Source: Paenarthrobacter sp. Z7-10 (GTDB lineage Bacteria > Actinomycetota > Actinomycetes > Actinomycetales > Micrococcaceae). Taken from it: DNA of 64,000 nt. The stretch spans positions 1 to 64,000 of the forward strand of contig NZ_JADPVH010000008.1 in assembly GCF_026932795.1 (NCBI RefSeq), given 5' to 3'. Shown here in pieces: positions 7,575-17,135 of the stretch. Each line of letters opens with the position of its first letter. Position 1 is the first letter of the stretch. Position numbers and translations under genes: made by a program. The notes beneath the pieces were generated by a model. The model saw nothing but the letters and a program-made list of their open reading frames with translations, was not told the DNA's origin and did no database searches.

Positions 7575-10500
7575 ATGTTTTCAAAGATTTTGGTAGCCAA
7601 CCGCGGTGAAATTGCCATTCGCGCCTTCCGTGCCGGGTACGAGCTGGGGGCCAAGACTGTGGCCGTCTTCCCGCATGAGGACCGGAACTCGATTCACCGG
7701 CAGAAGGCGGACGAGGCGTACCTGATTGGAGCCGAGGGCCACCCCGTCCGGGCCTACCTGGACATCGCGGAGATTATCCGGGTGGCCAAGGAATCCGGGG
7801 CCGAAGCAATCTATCCCGGTTATGGTTTCCTGTCGGAGAATCCCGATCTGGCTCGGGCGGCCGCTGACGCGGGGATCACCTTTGTGGGACCCCCAGCGGA
7901 CGTGCTGGAGCTTGCCGGACATAAGGTGCATGCCCTGAATGCTGCCCGTAAGGCTGGCATTCCGGTGCTCAAATCCAGCCAACCGTCGGCCGACCTGGAC
8001 GAATTGATTGCCGCCGCGGACGAGGTGGGCTTTCCGATCTTCGCCAAAGCTGTGGCGGGCGGCGGCGGGCGCGGCATGCGCCGGGTGGACACCCGGGCGG
8101 AACTGCCCGACGCGCTCCGGGCGGCCATGCGCGAGGCGGACGCTGCCTTCGGCGATGCCACCATGTTCCTGGAGCAGGCCGTGCTGCGGCCGCGCCACAT
8201 CGAGGTCCAGATTCTCGCGGACGCGGCGGGCAACGTGATGCACCTGTTCGAGCGGGATTGTTCGCTGCAGCGCCGCCACCAGAAGGTGGTGGAGATTGCA
8301 CCGGCGCCCAACCTGGACGAATCGATCCGGCAGGCCCTGTACCGCGACGCAGTGAAGTTTGCCAAGGCGCTGAACTACGTCAATGCCGGAACCGTGGAGT
8401 TCCTGGTCGATACCGTAGGCGAGCGGGCAGGTCAGCACGTTTTCATTGAAATGAATCCCAGGATCCAGGTCGAGCACACGGTCACCGAGGAGATCACCGA
8501 CGTTGATCTGGTGCAGGCCCAGTTGCGGATTGCTGCGGGAGAGACCCTGGCGGACTTGGGCTTGAGCCAGGAGAGTGTCACGGTCCGCGGCGCCGCACTT
8601 CAGTGCCGGATCACCACGGAGGATCCGGCCAATGGTTTCAGGCCCGACGTTGGCAAGATCACCGGCTATCGGTCGGCCGGCGGTGCCGGTGTACGGCTCG
8701 ACGGCGGCACGGTCTACTCGGGCGCGGAGATCAGTCCGCACTTTGACTCTCTGCTGGTGAAACTGACCTGCCGCGGGCGTAACTATCCTGCCGCCGTCGC
8801 CCGTGCCCGCCGGGCGCTGGCCGAATTTCGGATCCGCGGTGTCTCCACCAACATTTCCTTCCTGCAGGCGGTCCTGGACGATCCGGACTTCATTGCCGGA
8901 AATGTCGCCACGTCCTTCATCGACGAGCGCCCCGAGCTGCTGAAGGCGCGGGCCTCCGCGGACCGCGGCACCAAGCTGCTGACCTGGCTGGCCGATGTCA
9001 CGGTCAACAAACCCAACGGCGAGCTGACTGTCCACATCGATCCAGCTGACAAGCTTCCGGTGGCGGATGCGGTGGACGCCGCACCGGGTTCCAGACAGCG
9101 GCTAGCGGAGCTGGGGCCGGAAGGATTTGCCGCCGCGCTGCGGGCGCAAACGGCTGTGGCGGTGACCGATACCACCTTCCGCGACGCGCACCAGTCGCTG
9201 CTGGCCACCCGGGTGCGTACCCGGGACCTCGTCGCCGCCGGTCCCGCCGTATCCGTGCTGACCCCGCAATTGCTCTCCGTGGAGGCCTGGGGCGGAGCCA
9301 CCTATGACGTGGCCCTGCGCTTCCTGGGCGAGGATCCCTGGGAACGGCTTACGGCGCTGCGGACGGCACTGCCCAACATTTGTCTGCAGATGCTGCTGCG
9401 CGGACGCAATACGGTGGGCTATACCCCTTATCCCGACGAAGTCACTGACGCTTTCGTCTCGGAGGCTGCCGCTGCCGGCATCGATATTTTCCGGATTTTC
9501 GACGCGCTCAACGATGTCAGTCAAATGGCACCGGCCATCAAGGCCGTCCGGGCAACCGGCACGGCCGTGGCGGAAGTTGCGTTGTGCTACACCGCGGACA
9601 TGCTGGACCCGGCGGAGACGCTCTACACCCTGGACTACTACCTCGAACTGGCACGGAAGATCGTCGGCGCCGGGGCCCATATCCTGGCCATCAAGGACAT
9701 GGCGGGCCTGCTGCGTCCAGCCGCGGCGGCCAAGCTGGTGACGGCGCTGCGGCAGGAATTCGACCTTCCGATCCACCTGCATACCCACGACACGGCCGGT
9801 GGCCAGCTGGCGACCCTGCTGGCAGCCGTGGATGCCGGCGTGGATGCGGTGGATGTTGCCTCCGCCCCGCTCGCCGGCACCACCAGTCAACCCTCCGCCT
9901 CGGCGTTGGTGGCGGCGCTGGCCCACACCGAACGCGATACCGGCATTTCGCTGGCCAACATCAGTGCCCTGGAACCCTACTGGGAAGCGGTGCGGCGCGT
10001 CTACGCGCCGTTTGAATCCGGGCTTCCGGGACCCACCGGACGGGTCTACCGGCACGAGATACCCGGTGGCCAGCTCTCCAACCTCCGGCAGCAGGCTATG
10101 GCCCTGGGCCTGGGGGAGCGGTTTGAGGAAATCGAAGACATGTACACCGCGGCCGACCGGATTCTGGGCCGGCTGGTCAAGGTGACGCCCTCATCCAAAG
10201 TGGTGGGTGATTTAGCCCTGCACCTGGTGGGAATCAAAGCCGATCCCCGGGACTTCGAGGAAAACCCGCAGAACTTTGACATCCCCGACTCCGTCATCGG
10301 TTTCCTCTCGGGGGAACTGGGCGATCCGCCCGGGGGCTGGCCGGAGCCGTTCCGCACCAAGGCGCTGCAGGGCCGGGTCGTCAAGGTACGCGATGTCCAG
10401 CTCAGTGCCGAGGACAGCGCCGCCCTGCGGCAGGACCCGGAAAGCCGGCGCCGGACGCTGAACCGGCTCCTGTTCGCCGGACCCAGTAATGATTTTCTGG

Positions 10501-10991
10501 CCACCCGGGAGACCTATGGTGACATTTCGGTCCTGGATACCCGGGACTACCTCTATGGTCTGCAGCGCGGCGCGGAGCACATCATGGAGCTGGAAAAGGG
10601 TGTGCGGTTGATTGCCTCATTGGAAGCCGTTTCCGAGCCGGATGAGAAGGGCATGCGCGTCGTCATGTGCACCTTGAACGGCCAATCCCGGCCGGTCACG
10701 GTTCGTGACCGCAGCGTGGTCAGCGAGGTGAAGGCCGCCGAAAAGGCCGATCCCGCAGTTTCCGGACAGATAGCGGCTCCCTTTGCGGGCGCGGTCACCC
10801 TGGCGGTTGCCGTGGGAGATGAGGTAGCCGCCGGTGATTCCGTCGCCACCATCGAGGCGATGAAGATGGAGGCTTCCATCACGACGCCTGTCGCCGGGAA
10901 GATCGCACGGCTGGCCGTCGGAGCCATCGAGCAGGTTCAGGGCGGGGACCTGCTGGTCGTCGTGGATGAAGCACAGTCAGCAGACCGGTGA
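7575..10991 (+). CDS. pyc: pyruvate carboxylase
   Basis: Pyc makes oxaloacetate from pyruvate, bicarbonate and ATP (anaplerosis). The 1138-residue chain has the full multidomain order. The N-terminal biotin carboxylase begins FSKILVANRGEIAIRAFRA and includes the GGGGRGMR ATP loop (about 1-460). The carboxyltransferase domain begins near DTTFRDAHQSLLATR (about 525-800). The C-terminal biotinyl domain carries EAMKMEA, with Lys1097 as the biotin site. The ATG has AGGAG 5 nt upstream. Its stop overlaps the mycothione reductase start by 4 bp (GTGA), so the two are very likely co-translated. Confidence 0.97.
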   Translation: MFSKILVANRGEIAIRAFRAGYELGAKTVAVFPHEDRNSIHRQKADEAYLIGAEGHPVRAYLDIAEIIRVAKESGAEAIYPGYGFLSENPDLARAAADAGITFVGPPADVLELAGHKVHALNAARKAGIPVLKSSQPSADLDELIAAADEVGFPIFAKAVAGGGGRGMRRVDTRAELPDALRAAMREADAAFGDATMFLEQAVLRPRHIEVQILADAAGNVMHLFERDCSLQRRHQKVVEIAPAPNLDESIRQALYRDAVKFAKALNYVNAGTVEFLVDTVGERAGQHVFIEMNPRIQVEHTVTEEITDVDLVQAQLRIAAGETLADLGLSQESVTVRGAALQCRITTEDPANGFRPDVGKITGYRSAGGAGVRLDGGTVYSGAEISPHFDSLLVKLTCRGRNYPAAVARARRALAEFRIRGVSTNISFLQAVLDDPDFIAGNVATSFIDERPELLKARASADRGTKLLTWLADVTVNKPNGELTVHIDPADKLPVADAVDAAPGSRQRLAELGPEGFAAALRAQTAVAVTDTTFRDAHQSLLATRVRTRDLVAAGPAVSVLTPQLLSVEAWGGATYDVALRFLGEDPWERLTALRTALPNICLQMLLRGRNTVGYTPYPDEVTDAFVSEAAAAGIDIFRIFDALNDVSQMAPAIKAVRATGTAVAEVALCYTADMLDPAETLYTLDYYLELARKIVGAGAHILAIKDMAGLLRPAAAAKLVTALRQEFDLPIHLHTHDTAGGQLATLLAAVDAGVDAVDVASAPLAGTTSQPSASALVAALAHTERDTGISLANISALEPYWEAVRRVYAPFESGLPGPTGRVYRHEIPGGQLSNLRQQAMALGLGERFEEIEDMYTAADRILGRLVKVTPSSKVVGDLALHLVGIKADPRDFEENPQNFDIPDSVIGFLSGELGDPPGGWPEPFRTKALQGRVVKVRDVQLSAEDSAALRQDPESRRRTLNRLLFAGPSNDFLATRETYGDISVLDTRDYLYGLQRGAEHIMELEKGVRLIASLEAVSEPDEKGMRVVMCTLNGQSRPVTVRDRSVVSEVKAAEKADPAVSGQIAAPFAGAVTLAVAVGDEVAAGDSVATIEAMKMEASITTPVAGKIARLAVGAIEQVQGGDLLVVVDEAQSADR

Positions 10992-12436
10992 CGCATTACG
11001 ATCTGGCAATCATTGGATCCGGTTCTGGAAATTCGCTTCCAGGTCCGGCCTGGGCGGATAAAAAGGTGGCCGTGCTTGATGGCGGCACCTTCGGCGGAAC
11101 CTGCCTGAACGTTGGCTGCATCCCGACCAAAATGTTCGTCTACCCCGCGGACCTGGCGGCAGGCACCCGTGAGGCCGGGCGGCTCGGCGTCGACGCCGAG
11201 GTGCGGAACGTACACTGGCGCGCTATCCGGGACCGAATCTTTGACCGCATTGACCCGATTTCCGCCGGCGGGAAGGAATACCGCCAGCACGGAAACCCCA
11301 ACACGACGCTTTACGCCGAGGACGCCCACTTCACTGGGCCAAATGAGCTCAGCACCACCAGCGGTGCGCGCATCACCGCCGCGGACATCGTCGTCGCCGC
11401 CGGCTCCCGGCCGGTTCTTCCTGACTTTGAAGGCAACGATCTGCCGCAGGTGCATACCTCGGACACGGTGATGCGGATCGACGAACTCCCCGGTCGTGTC
11501 CTGATCGTGGGCGGGGGATTCATCGCCGCTGAATTTGGTCATATCTTCTCCTCCTTTGGCTCGGAAGTGACGGTGGTGACCCGGTCCGGCGGTATGCTCA
11601 AAAGCCAGGATGCGGAGATTTCCCAGCGTTTCGAGGACCAGGTCCGCCGCAATTGGACCGTTCGACACGGCTATCAGGTCGCCTCCGTCCGCCCGCTCGA
11701 TCGCCGGGATCAGCCCGGGCAGCAGGTGAGCTCTTCGGGTCCCGTTACCGTGGAGCTGACCCCTTCGGCCGGATTTCCCTCCGAGGCCACCACCTTGACA
11801 GTGGACCTGGTGCTGCTCGCCACGGGCCGCCGGCCCAACACAGACCGGCTTGGTCTGGAAGCCACCGGGTTTGATGTGCACGCCGATGGCAGGCTCAGCG
11901 TTGACGCTTTCCAGCGCGTGCTGGCCTCGGGGCGTCCGGTGAAAGGCGTTTGGGCGCTGGGCGATATCAGCAGCCCATTCGAACTCAAACATGTCGCGAA
12001 CCATGAGGCCCGGACGGTGGCGCACAACCTGCTCGCCCCGTCGGAGTTGCGGGCCAGCGACCACCGCTTTGTCCCAGCAGCGGTCTTCACCCGTCCGCAG
12101 ATTGCCTCCGTGGGGATGACGGAGCTGCAGGCCCGCCAACATGCGCGCGGGCAGGGCCGCCAAATCGTGACAGCTGTGCAGAATTACGGCACGACGGCGT
12201 ATGGCTGGGCTATGGAGGACACTTCGGGCGTGGTGAAACTGATCGCCGGAAAGGAAGATGGCCAGCTGCTCGGCGCCCATATCATGGGCCACGAGGCGTC
12301 GCTGCTCATCCAGCCGCTGGTCCAGGCCATGAGCTTTGGACTCGATGTCAAAACCATGGCGACGGGCCAATATTGGATACATCCGGCCCTGACCGAGGTA
12401 GTGGAAAACGCATTGCTGGCCCTTGAGGTGGACTAG
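10988..12436 (+). CDS. mtr: mycothione reductase
   Basis: Mtr is the NADPH-dependent flavoenzyme that keeps mycothiol, the main actinobacterial thiol, reduced. The 482-residue protein is a class I pyridine nucleotide-disulphide oxidoreductase. It has the FAD loop IIGSGSGNS, the redox disulphide GTCLNVGCIPTK (Cys39/Cys44), the NAD(P) loop VGGGFIAAEF, and the C-terminal dimer motif HPALTEVVENALL (His465, Glu470). GSGSGNS and the TSDTVMRI segment fit Mtr better than lipoamide dehydrogenase. It starts with GTG inside the pyc stop and ends 11 bp from the convergent acyl-CoA ligase. Confidence 0.93.
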   Translation: MTHYDLAIIGSGSGNSLPGPAWADKKVAVLDGGTFGGTCLNVGCIPTKMFVYPADLAAGTREAGRLGVDAEVRNVHWRAIRDRIFDRIDPISAGGKEYRQHGNPNTTLYAEDAHFTGPNELSTTSGARITAADIVVAAGSRPVLPDFEGNDLPQVHTSDTVMRIDELPGRVLIVGGGFIAAEFGHIFSSFGSEVTVVTRSGGMLKSQDAEISQRFEDQVRRNWTVRHGYQVASVRPLDRRDQPGQQVSSSGPVTVELTPSAGFPSEATTLTVDLVLLATGRRPNTDRLGLEATGFDVHADGRLSVDAFQRVLASGRPVKGVWALGDISSPFELKHVANHEARTVAHNLLAPSELRASDHRFVPAAVFTRPQIASVGMTELQARQHARGQGRQIVTAVQNYGTTAYGWAMEDTSGVVKLIAGKEDGQLLGAHIMGHEASLLIQPLVQAMSFGLDVKTMATGQYWIHPALTEVVENALLALEVD

Positions 12437-12447
12437 CCGCCGCCGTC

Positions 12448-14259
12448 CTAGTCTGGCCGCCGGGCAGAATACAACTCCCGGACCACGTCGTCGTAGTCTT
12501 TGAGCACTTGGCCACGTTTGATCTTCAGCGAGGGGGTCAGGTGGCCGGACGCTTCGGTGAAGTCGGAGGGCACTATCCGGAAGGATTTGATGCCCTCGGC
12601 CTGCGAAACGGAAAGGTTGGCCTTGTCAATGGCATGCTGCACGGCCGCAACGATCACCTCGTTCCGGCCGGCATCCGCGATGCTGAGGGCGGGTGGCAGT
12701 CCGTGGTGTTCGGCCCATTTCGGCAGCGCCTCTTCATCCAAGGTGACCAAGGCGGCAATGAACGGCCTCCCGTCGCCGATCACGATGCACTGCGAAATCA
12801 CCGCATCGGCGCGGATCTGGTCCTCCAGCATCGCCGGGGCAACGTTTTTTCCACCGGCCGTAACAATGATTTCTTTTTTGCGTCCGGTGATCCGAAGGAA
12901 ACCGTCGTCGTCCAATTCGCCGACGTCCCCGGTGCGCAGCCAGCCGTCGCTGAAGGCCTCGGCCGTCAGGTCTGCCCTGCCAAAGTAGCCCCGCATAACG
13001 CAGACACCCTTGGCGAGGACCTCGCCGTCGTCGGCAATCCTGACTGCGTTGCCAGGCAATGGTGTGCCGACGGTGCCGATTTTGATCAGCGTGGGCCGGT
13101 TGACGGTGATCGGGGCCGTGGTTTCCGTGAGCCCGTAGCCCTCCAAAATCTGCAGTCCGATGCCCTGGAAGAAATGCCCAAGCCGCTCACCGAGGGGCCC
13201 CCCGCCGGAAACGGCATGGCGGACCTGACCGCCCATGGCCGCCCGCAGCTTGCCGTACACGAGCTTGTCGAAGAGTGCGTGCTTGGCCCGGAGCAGGATC
13301 GGCACCGAGCCAGCCTGGCGGGCCTTCGAATAGGCGATGGCCACATCCGTGGCGACACTGAAAATTTTCCCCTTGCCCTCCGTCTCCGCCTTGAGGCAGG
13401 CCGAGTTGTAGACCTTCTCGAAGACGCGCGGGACGGCAAGGATAAAGGTTGGCTGGAAACTCTGCAGGTCCTCCAATAAGTGCTTTATGTCCGGGGTGTG
13501 CGCCACTTTGGCCCCGGCGGCCACCGCCAGGACGGAGATGTAGCGGGCGAAAACGTGCGCAAGCGGCAGGAACATGATGGTCTGCGCACCCTCGGGCACC
13601 ACATCGCTCAGGACTGCCAGTGCATTGTCCGCCAGTTCCACGAAATTGCCGTGCGTCAGCTCGCAGCCCTTGGGACGCCCGGTGGTGCCGGAAGTGTAAA
13701 TAATGGTGGCAATGTCGTCGAGGCCGAACGTGGTGCGCCGGTGCTCCAGCTCGGCATCCGGCACGGCCACGCCGCCGCGGCGGAGCTCGTCCAGGCCGGT
13801 GCCCTCCAGTTGCCAGATGTGGGCCAACGCGCCCAGGGCGCCCGATCCGGCCGCTTCCTTAATGACGTTCTCCTGCGACGCACTTTCGGCGAACGCGCCC
13901 ACAGCCCCGGAATCCCCAAGATTCCAGGCGACCTGGCTGGCGGAGGAGGTTTCGTAAATGGGTACCGAGACGGCGCCGGCATACCAGATGGCGAAATCCA
14001 CCAGCGTCCACTCATACCTGGTGCGGGCCATGATGCCGATCCGGTCGCCGGCGGCCACACCTGCCGCCATCAGACCCTTGGCCAAGGACGTGACATCCGC
14101 CCGGAATTCGGTGGCGGAGATGTCCTGCCATTGCCCGTCCGGGCCCCGCCGGGCAAACAATGCAGGATTGGACGGCTTCATTGCCTGCCGGATCACCAGG
14201 TCGGTGATGTTGGATCTGCGCGGAACATCCGCCAACGCCGCTGCGCTGAATTCTCGCAC
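12448..14259 (-). CDS. long-chain fatty-acid--CoA ligase, FadD15 type
   Basis: The gene encodes an AMP-forming acyl-CoA synthetase of 603 residues. It has the adenylation P-loop IIYTSGTTGRPKGCELTHGN, the motif GYGLTETTAPITVN, the hinge region DGWLRTGDVGELDDDGFLRI and the catalytic GRKKEIIVTAGGKNVAP segment. It activates long-chain fatty acids for degradation or lipid synthesis. GTG 14259 was chosen because GAAGGAG lies upstream; longer in-frame starts (to 14322) lack support. The position near glucokinase, plsC, aroG and pknL matches Rv2187 (fadD15) in mycobacteria. The gene is convergent with mtr with only 11 bp between stops. Confidence 0.92.
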   Translation of the reverse strand: MREFSAAALADVPRRSNITDLVIRQAMKPSNPALFARRGPDGQWQDISATEFRADVTSLAKGLMAAGVAAGDRIGIMARTRYEWTLVDFAIWYAGAVSVPIYETSSASQVAWNLGDSGAVGAFAESASQENVIKEAAGSGALGALAHIWQLEGTGLDELRRGGVAVPDAELEHRRTTFGLDDIATIIYTSGTTGRPKGCELTHGNFVELADNALAVLSDVVPEGAQTIMFLPLAHVFARYISVLAVAAGAKVAHTPDIKHLLEDLQSFQPTFILAVPRVFEKVYNSACLKAETEGKGKIFSVATDVAIAYSKARQAGSVPILLRAKHALFDKLVYGKLRAAMGGQVRHAVSGGGPLGERLGHFFQGIGLQILEGYGLTETTAPITVNRPTLIKIGTVGTPLPGNAVRIADDGEVLAKGVCVMRGYFGRADLTAEAFSDGWLRTGDVGELDDDGFLRITGRKKEIIVTAGGKNVAPAMLEDQIRADAVISQCIVIGDGRPFIAALVTLDEEALPKWAEHHGLPPALSIADAGRNEVIVAAVQHAIDKANLSVSQAEGIKSFRIVPSDFTEASGHLTPSLKIKRGQVLKDYDDVVRELYSARRPD

Positions 14260-14437
14260 GATAGCTCCTTCGATCTCCCCGGATGCCCGGACTTGCCAAT
14301 ACTCTATCCGGCACCGCACCATCTCGTCACCGAATATTGCTACTGGCGAGTAACTTTAGGCTGGCGCGGCATTTTTACCAAAAGTCCGTTTGGCCGCGTC
14401 AAGCCCACCGGTATCCGGGAACGCCGCGGGAGGTCAG

Positions 14438-14443
14438 TAGACT
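14438..14443 (+). promoter_or_regulatory. -10 element of probable leaderless glk transcript
   Basis: TAGACT is followed by 7 nt (GACAGGG) and then the ATG at 14451. No Shine-Dalgarno sequence is correctly spaced. Confidence 0.45.
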
Positions 14444-14450
14444 GACAGGG

Positions 14451-15551
14451 ATGTCTGAGAACTTTCCCCGCCCTGCGCCGCGCCCCGCCGGCTACCTTCC
14501 GGCCGCCTGGAGCAACCGTCCCACCGTCGGGCTGCGCCAGCACACGCGGCTGCCGCATCGATTTCCGCGGCGGCTGGCGGGGCGCGGGCTGGCCATTGGC
14601 ATCGACATTGGCGGCACCAAGGTGGCAGCCGGTGTGGTGGATGCTCAAGGCACCGTTTTGGATGAACGACGGCGGCAAACACCGGGCAGTGAGCCGCGGG
14701 CCGTTGAAGCCACCATCCTGGAGCTGGTCCGGGAACTTTCGACCGATCACCGCGTCGCCTCGGTGGGAATAGGCGCTGCCGGCTGGATGGACCTTTCCGC
14801 GAGCACGGTATTGTTCAGTCCGCATTTGGCCTGGCGGAATGAGCCGCTGCGCGCCAACCTGGAAAAACTGCTGCGCCGACGGGTGGTGCTGGCCAACGAC
14901 GCCGATGCCGCCGGATGGGCCGAATGGCGTTTTGGCGCTGGAAAGGGCCAGTCCCGGCTGGTCTGCATCACGCTGGGCACCGGAATAGGCGGGGCCATGG
15001 TTATGGATGGCCGGCTGGAGCGCGGACGGTTCGGTGTGGCGGGCGAATTTGGACATCAGATCATCATGCCGCAGGGACACCGCTGCGAATGCGGCAACCG
15101 GGGCTGCTGGGAACAATACGCATCGGGCAACGCCCTGGGCAGGGAAGCACGCGAACTGGCCCTGGCCAATTCCCCTGTCGCGCAGGAGCTGCTGCGCGCT
15201 GTGGGCGGTAACGCCGCCGCCATCACGGGGGCAGTGGTAACCGAGCTGGCCCAAGCGGGGGATGCCGCCTCCCGCGAGTTGGTGGAGGACGTCGGTGACT
15301 GGCTTGGACTCGGGCTGGCTAATCTCGCTGCCGCCCTGGATCCAGGGAAGTTCGTTGTCGGTGGAGGCCTCTGCGAAGCCGGGGACTTGCTGCTGCTGCC
15401 CGCCAGAAGGTCGTTCGCCCGGAATCTGACCGGCCGTGGGTTTCGCCCGGCCGCGGAAATCTCCATGGCCGCGCTCGGACCCCGGGCGGGGATGATCGGT
15501 GCTGCTGACCTTTCCCGAATCACCGGCCGCGTCCTCGCGAAGGGAAGCTGA
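14451..15551 (+). CDS. glk: glucokinase, ROK family
   Basis: This is a 366-residue ROK-family sugar kinase, most likely the ATP-dependent glucokinase that phosphorylates glucose to glucose 6-phosphate. It has the phosphate-binding loop GIDIGGTK (near residue 50), LANDADAAGWAEW, TLGTGIGGAMV, and the ROK zinc motif CECGNRGC (Cys212, Cys214, Cys219). The N-terminal 45 residues are basic, proline-rich and outside the kinase fold, so a downstream start cannot be excluded. ATG 14451 is supported by a TANNNT element 7 nt upstream. A second, polyphosphate-type glucokinase is at 57021. Sugar specificity is inferred from family. Confidence 0.85.
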   Translation: MSENFPRPAPRPAGYLPAAWSNRPTVGLRQHTRLPHRFPRRLAGRGLAIGIDIGGTKVAAGVVDAQGTVLDERRRQTPGSEPRAVEATILELVRELSTDHRVASVGIGAAGWMDLSASTVLFSPHLAWRNEPLRANLEKLLRRRVVLANDADAAGWAEWRFGAGKGQSRLVCITLGTGIGGAMVMDGRLERGRFGVAGEFGHQIIMPQGHRCECGNRGCWEQYASGNALGREARELALANSPVAQELLRAVGGNAAAITGAVVTELAQAGDAASRELVEDVGDWLGLGLANLAAALDPGKFVVGGGLCEAGDLLLLPARRSFARNLTGRGFRPAAEISMAALGPRAGMIGAADLSRITGRVLAKGS

Positions 15552-15664
15552 CGCCGCCACGCGCCGATGACGGTCCTAACCCGCTTTTGCGGTGTTGGTC
15601 AATACCGCTTTAGAGGCCAAGGACCGCTTGTGCGGGGGCGGGCCGCTCATGTGCCCCGGCGGTC

Positions 15665-16207
15665 TCAGAGAACTGCGCCGTCGTCGCCGTTGTCTTCACG
15701 CTCGGCCGGCAATCGGAACATGAGGTAGCCGGCCGAGATCACGAAGACGGCGATGATTCCGATGATGGCTGTCAGAGGCGCATTGCGCCACAGAATTGCG
15801 GCCATCAGGAGCCCGATGGGACCACCCACCGCACCTATCCAAGCCAGAATCAGGGCCGGCTCGATGTTGGAGAGGGATTCGGGTTCCTGCGGTACGAATC
15901 CGTCGTCGTCGTAATCCGCGGAATGCCCTCGATGATCCCAAAAGGTGCCGCCGTCCTCGGCGGGGGTCTCCCCGGACCATGCGTCTGAGTGTCCCGACCC
16001 CGTTTCCTCTGGCGTGGCAGGAGCTGTTGGGCGCTGTGGTGGCGCCGCGATGCCCAGCGGATCGAAATCCCGGAAGGAATTGGCTACAGGAGCGTCGGGG
16101 TAATCGCTGGAGGTTTCCTCCAATCTGGCCACCAGATCGAGCCAAACGGCCTCATCGTCGCGGTTGGCGCTCGGGTCCGGCGGGTTCTGTTCTGGTTTAT
16201 TGACCAC
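15665..16207 (-). CDS. hypothetical membrane protein
   Basis: The function of this 180-residue protein is not recognised. The N-terminal two-thirds is acidic and rich in Pro, Ser and Thr, with no clear fold. Two hydrophobic segments follow near the C terminus (ALILAWIGAVGGPIGLLMAA and LTAIIGIIAVFVISAGYLMF), then a short charged tail. GTG 16207 is preceded by GGGAG. It overlaps the end of the upstream esterase gene by 11 bp, so translation is probably coupled. A location in the cytoplasmic membrane with the long tail in the cytosol is an inference. Confidence 0.75.
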   Translation of the reverse strand: MVNKPEQNPPDPSANRDDEAVWLDLVARLEETSSDYPDAPVANSFRDFDPLGIAAPPQRPTAPATPEETGSGHSDAWSGETPAEDGGTFWDHRGHSADYDDDGFVPQEPESLSNIEPALILAWIGAVGGPIGLLMAAILWRNAPLTAIIGIIAVFVISAGYLMFRLPAEREDNGDDGAVL

Positions 16208-16952
16208 CGGCGTGCTCCCGGAAGAAGTGGGCGGACCGCTCGAAGATCTGGGCCGCATCGTTGTCCATGGTGGCGACGTGGTAGCTGTTCTCCAACGTCA
16301 GGACCTCGAGATCCTGCGTGCCGATGCCGGACCGCAGGGCCAGCATGCTCGTCTCCGGAACCACCCGATCGATGCTGGAGCGGAAGACGAGCGTAGGTAC
16401 CCGGACTGCGGGCAGGCCGGCAACGGTATCCGAAAACAACTTGGACAGTTGGTGAACGGCGGCCACCGGGGTGCGGCCGTAGGCGCCCTCCGTGACACCG
16501 GCAAGTTTGATGTCATCGCCAATGGCCGGAACACTTTTCAGAACATACTTCAGCAGTCCGGAGTACCGGGCGCGCGGGTCGCTGAACGATAATGCCGGAT
16601 TCACCACCGCCACCCCCGCGACCGGATGGTGCTGAGCCAGGCGCAGGGCCAGCGTCCCGCCCATGGACAGTCCCGCCGCGAACACGACATCGCACTGGGC
16701 AGCCAACTGCGAATAGGAATCTTCGAAAGCGGAATACCACTGCTGCCAGCGGGTCCGGGCAAGATCCTGCCAGCTGGTGCCGTGACCGGGAAGCAGCGGC
16801 AGGCTAACGGAGAATCCCTGCTCCGCCAGGTACTCCGCCCAAGCCTGCATACTGACGGGAGAGCCGGTGAACCCGTGACTGAGGGCTATTCCGATGTGTG
16901 CCAGATCCCCATGGCCGGCACTCGTGAAGGGCCTAGGGGCAGGCATGGCCAT
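16197..16952 (-). CDS. alpha/beta-hydrolase, carboxylesterase/monoacylglycerol lipase type
   Basis: The 251-residue protein has the alpha/beta-hydrolase fold. It shows the oxyanion region LSHGFTGSP, the nucleophile elbow GLSMGG (Ser96), a late acid in SSIDRVVPE, and the catalytic His in ENSYHVATMD. These motifs and the length match the Est30/thermostable monoacylglycerol lipase group. The substrate is probably a short acyl ester or monoglyceride. It is the first gene of a two-gene unit with the overlapping membrane protein, and it is divergent from plsC. The two nearby starts (MAM) differ by two codons. Confidence 0.85.
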   Translation of the reverse strand: MAMPAPRPFTSAGHGDLAHIGIALSHGFTGSPVSMQAWAEYLAEQGFSVSLPLLPGHGTSWQDLARTRWQQWYSAFEDSYSQLAAQCDVVFAAGLSMGGTLALRLAQHHPVAGVAVVNPALSFSDPRARYSGLLKYVLKSVPAIGDDIKLAGVTEGAYGRTPVAAVHQLSKLFSDTVAGLPAVRVPTLVFRSSIDRVVPETSMLALRSGIGTQDLEVLTLENSYHVATMDNDAAQIFERSAHFFREHAGGQ

Positions 16953-17135
16953 CCCGGCTGGCCACAGAAACTCTCATAGCCCTATCGTGTCACTATTCCC
17001 GTGTTTGTCACTAGAGTAAGGTTGCACTGACGTGCCGATCAGATCAGCAGTACCCGGTGGTGCCCATTGTGCAGTCCCGCCAGCAGCCCGGTCAGCGCAG
17101 TTCCGTCGGGAGAGGCACCAGGAGGGAAACGCCGC

